16,210 nucleotides of DNA from Proteobacteria bacterium ST_bin16 (GTDB taxonomy: Bacteria; Pseudomonadota; Gammaproteobacteria; Burkholderiales; Nitrosomonadaceae): contig MSXT01000042.1 in NCBI GenBank assembly GCA_002083595.1, positions 1 through 16,210 of the forward strand, given 5' to 3'. Made by a program: the position numbers and the translations under genes. The notes beneath the pieces are model-generated. The model made no database searches, was not told where the DNA came from, and saw only the letters and a list, made by a program, of their open reading frames with translations. Every line of letters starts with the position of its first letter. Positions within the stretch are counted from its first letter, which is position 1. This document shows, piece after piece, positions 13,584-16,210 of the stretch.

Positions 13584-14220
13584 ATCGCATTGGTTATCAA
13601 TATGTGCTTTAGTGCTGCTCTCTTACCTGCCACTTCACGCGGCTGCGGGTATTCAGGAAGATTTCATGTGGGCGGTGGAAAAGGGAAATGTACCAGAAGT
13701 CTCCCGGTTATTGGATAAAGGCGCCAATCCGGATCTGGCGAACCGCGATGGCTATACGCCACTGATGATCGCGGCCAAGGACAAGAATTTGAATATGGCG
13801 CAAGTGCTGATCGCTGCCGGTGCACAATTGGATATTCGCAACCGCTACGGCGAAACGGCGATTATGCTGGCCAGCTATCATGGCTTGACCGAACTGGTGC
13901 GGCTGTTTTACATAAAAGGCGCCGAGATCAATCATAGTGGCTGGAATCCATTGACCTACGCGGCTTATGGCGGACATCTGGACACCATCCGGTTACTGCT
14001 GTCCGGTGGTGCTGACATTAATGCGATCACTGGCAATGGTTCAACCGCATTGATGATGGCAGTCAGGGGCAATCATGTTGACGTGGTTTCATTGTTGCTC
14101 GACCAAGGCGCCGATCCAGCGATCAAAAATGAGCATGGCGACAATGCCCTGGTCTGGGCGGAAAAATACAATCACCCGGATATGGTCAAGTTTCTTAAGA
14201 ACCGCGCAGTGGCGAAATAA
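13567..14220 (+). CDS. Exported ankyrin-repeat protein
   Basis: This 217-residue protein begins with a signal peptide (KSHW, then LSICALVLLSYLPL, likely cut after HAAA at 27). It consists almost wholly of about five to six ankyrin repeats from residue 31 to the end, for example DGYTPLMIAAKDKNL, YGETAIMLASYHG and GSTALMMAVRGNHVD. Ankyrin stacks bind other proteins; no catalytic motif is seen. Export places it in the periplasm or on the envelope. The ATG at 13567 is chosen because it gives a clean signal peptide. A farther upstream in-frame start would add an arginine-rich segment that is only the out-of-frame shadow of tatD. The 17-bp overlap with tatD in another frame, and the lack of a separate ribosome site, suggest translational coupling. 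Confidence 0.88.
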   Translation: MAYLLKSHWLSICALVLLSYLPLHAAAGIQEDFMWAVEKGNVPEVSRLLDKGANPDLANRDGYTPLMIAAKDKNLNMAQVLIAAGAQLDIRNRYGETAIMLASYHGLTELVRLFYIKGAEINHSGWNPLTYAAYGGHLDTIRLLLSGGADINAITGNGSTALMMAVRGNHVDVVSLLLDQGADPAIKNEHGDNALVWAEKYNHPDMVKFLKNRAVAK

Positions 14221-14259
14221 ATTGAATGAAAAAGCAGCTATCCGGCCGGTAATTTGATC

Positions 14260-15000
14260 ATGCAACCGCTACAAGGAAAAGTGGCTTTGGTAACCGGCTC
14301 GGGACGAGGGATCGGTGCGGAGATTGCACTGATGTTAGCCAAGGCGGGCGCTAAAGTCATCGTCAATTATGCGCAAAACAAAGCCGCTGCGGACCGCGTA
14401 TGCGCCGCCATTACCGCAACTGGTGGCGAATGCCTGGCGGTGCAAGCCGATGTCAGCGATCCGGCTGCGGTGCGGCAGCTCTTCACAGCTGCAATCGAAC
14501 GTTTCCAGCAGATCGATATTCTGGTCAATAACGCCGGTATCCTGGTGTTTAAGGAAATCGCGGAAATTAGCGACGACGAATTCGATCGCATCGTCGATAT
14601 CAATTTCAAAAGTGTTTTTTATACCTTGCGCGAAGCGGCGCTAAAGCTGGCGGATCATGGGCGCGTAGTGACTATTTCCAGCACCGTGACGCGCTTGATG
14701 CTGCCGAAGTATGGCGCATATGCTGCGACCAAGGCTGCCGTTGAGCAACTGACGCGGATTTTCGCGCGCGAAGCGGGAAAGCGCGGTGTTACTGCAAACA
14801 TCGTATCGCCCGGTCCGGTCGATACGGAACTGTTCCGCAGCGGTAAAACTCCGGCGGATATCGAACGCATGGCGGCGATGGCGGCTTTGGGAAGGTTGGG
14901 CGCAACGGATGATATTGCGCAAGTGGTGCTATTTTTGGTCAGCGATGAAGCCCGCTGGATCACAGGACAGAATATTGGCGTCAACGGTGGAATTATTTAA
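14260..15000 (+). CDS. Short-chain dehydrogenase/reductase (SDR), FabG-like
   Basis: This 246-residue classical SDR has the cofactor loop TGSGRGIG (12-19) and the NNAG motif (90-93). Its catalytic set is Asn115, Ser140 or Ser141 (TISST), Tyr154 and Lys158 (YAATK). After the active site comes SPGPVDTELF (183-192), and the end GQNIGVNGGI matches the family. There is no acidic residue clearly selecting NAD at the second strand (VNYAQNKAA), so NADP use, as in FabG-like oxoacyl reductases, is plausible. The substrate cannot be assigned. The ATG at 14260 is preferred over a TTG two codons earlier. It starts 39 bp after the ankyrin gene and ends 22 bp before ald, so it is probably co-transcribed with both. 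Confidence 0.9.
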   Translation: MQPLQGKVALVTGSGRGIGAEIALMLAKAGAKVIVNYAQNKAAADRVCAAITATGGECLAVQADVSDPAAVRQLFTAAIERFQQIDILVNNAGILVFKEIAEISDDEFDRIVDINFKSVFYTLREAALKLADHGRVVTISSTVTRLMLPKYGAYAATKAAVEQLTRIFAREAGKRGVTANIVSPGPVDTELFRSGKTPADIERMAAMAALGRLGATDDIAQVVLFLVSDEARWITGQNIGVNGGII

Positions 15001-15022
15001 CGGATAAGGAGAGGGGAAGCAA

Positions 15023-16138
15023 ATGCGTATCGGCGTGCCTAAGGAAATTAAAATTCATGAATCCCGTGTGGGACTGACGCCGGCAGCGGTACGCGAACTG
15101 GTTGCCCATGGCCATCACGTCATGGTGGAGAAAAACGCCGGAATTCAAATCGATTTGAGTGACGAGAAGTATCGCAGCGCGGGCGCCGAGATCGTGGATG
15201 CACCGCAGGAGATTTATGCCAAAGCCGATCTGATCGTCAAAGTCAAAGAACCGCAAGCATCCGAGCTGCCGCTGTTACGCGAGGGACAAGTACTATTCAC
15301 CTATCTGCATCTCGCTCCCGATCCGGTGCAGACCAAGGCCTTGATGGATTCTGGCTGTATCGCCATCGCTTATGAAACCGTGACCGACAGTTTCGGCGGC
15401 TTGCCGCTGCTGGCACCGATGAGCGAAGTGGCGGGCCGCATGGCGATTCAAGCCGGGGCGCACGCGCTGGAGCTGGATCAAGGCGGGCGTGGCGTATTGC
15501 TGGGCGGTGTATCCGGTGTGCCCGCTGCGCGCGTTGTCGTGATCGGCGGCGGTGTTGTCGGCACTAACGCCGCCCGCATTGCGATGGGCGTCGAAGCGCA
15601 TGTCACCGTGCTGGATAAATCGATCCACCGCTTGCAGCAACTGGATTTTCAATATGGCTCGAAAATCAATACTGTTTTCTCAACGGTGGATGCACTGGAA
15701 GAACATGTTTCAGCTGCCGATCTAATCATCGGCGCGGTACTGGTTCCCGGCGGCGCAGCGCCTAAATTGGTCAGCCGCGAATTGGTCAGCCGCATGAATC
15801 GTGGTGCCGTGCTGGTCGACGTCGCCATCGACCAAGGCGGCTGTTTCGAGACCTCCAAACCGACCACGCTGGCCAATCCCATTTTCACCGTCGATGGCGT
15901 GGTGCATTACTGCGTTTCCAACATGCCCGGCGCTGTTGCCAGAACTTCCACATTTGCCTTGAATAACGCCACCTTGCCGTTTGTGCTGGCGCTCGCCAAT
16001 AAAGGTTATCGCAAGGCACTGACGGACGACGTGCATTTACGCAATGGACTGAATGTTTTTCAAGGCCGCTTGACGTATGAAGCGGTGGCGCGGGATTTGG
16101 GGTTGGCGTTCACACCAGCGGTGGATGTGCTGGTGTAA
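15023..16138 (+). CDS. ald: L-alanine dehydrogenase
   Basis: Ald interconverts pyruvate, ammonium and NADH with L-alanine and NAD+. In the aminating direction it can assimilate ammonium; in the other it feeds pyruvate to central metabolism. The 371-residue length is standard. Substrate and catalytic residues are Arg15 (HESRVGLTP), Lys75 (VKVKEP), His96 (YLHLAPD), Asp270 (VDVAIDQGG) and Asn300 (SNMPGAVART). The Rossmann motif VIGGGVVG is at 173-180. Lys75, His96 and Asp270 separate it from saccharopine-type relatives. A strong ribosome site AAGGAGAGGGGA (15006-15017) precedes the ATG. It follows the SDR gene by 22 bp and seems to be the last gene of the queD-led series. No clear terminator is seen in the 72 bp left in the window. 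Confidence 0.96.
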   Translation: MRIGVPKEIKIHESRVGLTPAAVRELVAHGHHVMVEKNAGIQIDLSDEKYRSAGAEIVDAPQEIYAKADLIVKVKEPQASELPLLREGQVLFTYLHLAPDPVQTKALMDSGCIAIAYETVTDSFGGLPLLAPMSEVAGRMAIQAGAHALELDQGGRGVLLGGVSGVPAARVVVIGGGVVGTNAARIAMGVEAHVTVLDKSIHRLQQLDFQYGSKINTVFSTVDALEEHVSAADLIIGAVLVPGGAAPKLVSRELVSRMNRGAVLVDVAIDQGGCFETSKPTTLANPIFTVDGVVHYCVSNMPGAVARTSTFALNNATLPFVLALANKGYRKALTDDVHLRNGLNVFQGRLTYEAVARDLGLAFTPAVDVLV

Positions 16139-16210
16139 TTCAATTCTGTTCATCAGAAATGAGCGCAGCAAAGTTTTTGTTAAAAATGGTTGGCTCTAGA
16201 CTAGCAGAGA

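Noticed and set aside
1..16210. CRISPR array, insertion sequence or prophage
   Set aside because: No regularly spaced repeats, transposase, integrase or phage structural genes were seen; the palindromes are single elements.

Overview
The window looks like the chromosome of a betaproteobacterium, most likely a Nitrosomonas-type member of the Nitrosomonadaceae. This is inferred from protein style: an exosortase-sorted (PEP-CTERM) protein, an alginate-export-type porin, a mycobacterial-like JAMM/CysO pair and a tatD-ankyrin gene order. GC content appears intermediate. No ammonia-oxidation gene lies in the window, so the assignment is not proven.

Layout. Positions 1-2837 are on the minus strand: the 5' part of tRNA-Ser(GCU), aspartate kinase (lysC), a roughly 420 bp stretch without a convincing gene, and an LpxK-family protein whose kinase motifs are nearly all altered. 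Positions 2994-6397 are on the plus strand: an alpha/beta hydrolase with a hairpin terminator, a roughly 500 bp intergenic stretch holding a perfect 32-bp palindrome, then a directon of JAMM metallopeptidase, CysO-like ubiquitin-fold sulfur carrier and GH88-type unsaturated glucuronyl hydrolase. Positions 6398-9270 hold an exported PEP-CTERM protein with its own promoter and a strong terminator, then an exported amidohydrolase with an extra C-terminal domain. This gene meets the minus-strand porin gene (9349-11055) at a 38-bp perfect palindrome that can serve as a terminator for both. From 11426 onward a radical SAM gene (minus) diverges from a tight plus-strand series: queD, tatD, an exported ankyrin-repeat protein, a short-chain dehydrogenase and alanine dehydrogenase.

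How the genes fit together. Most are housekeeping: aspartate-family amino acids (lysC), 7-deazaguanine biosynthesis (queD), nuclease (tatD) and alanine/ammonium exchange (ald). The accessory interest lies in the envelope and polysaccharide theme (PEP-CTERM protein, alginate-export porin, GH88 enzyme) and in the JAMM/Ubl pair. Both members of that pair depart from family consensus at a functional position: Arg replaces the JAMM serine, and the Ubl ends in Ala-Gly instead of Gly-Gly. No E1-like activator or CysM is encoded beside them. Together with the motif-degenerate LpxK homologue, this is the part of the window most worth a second look.
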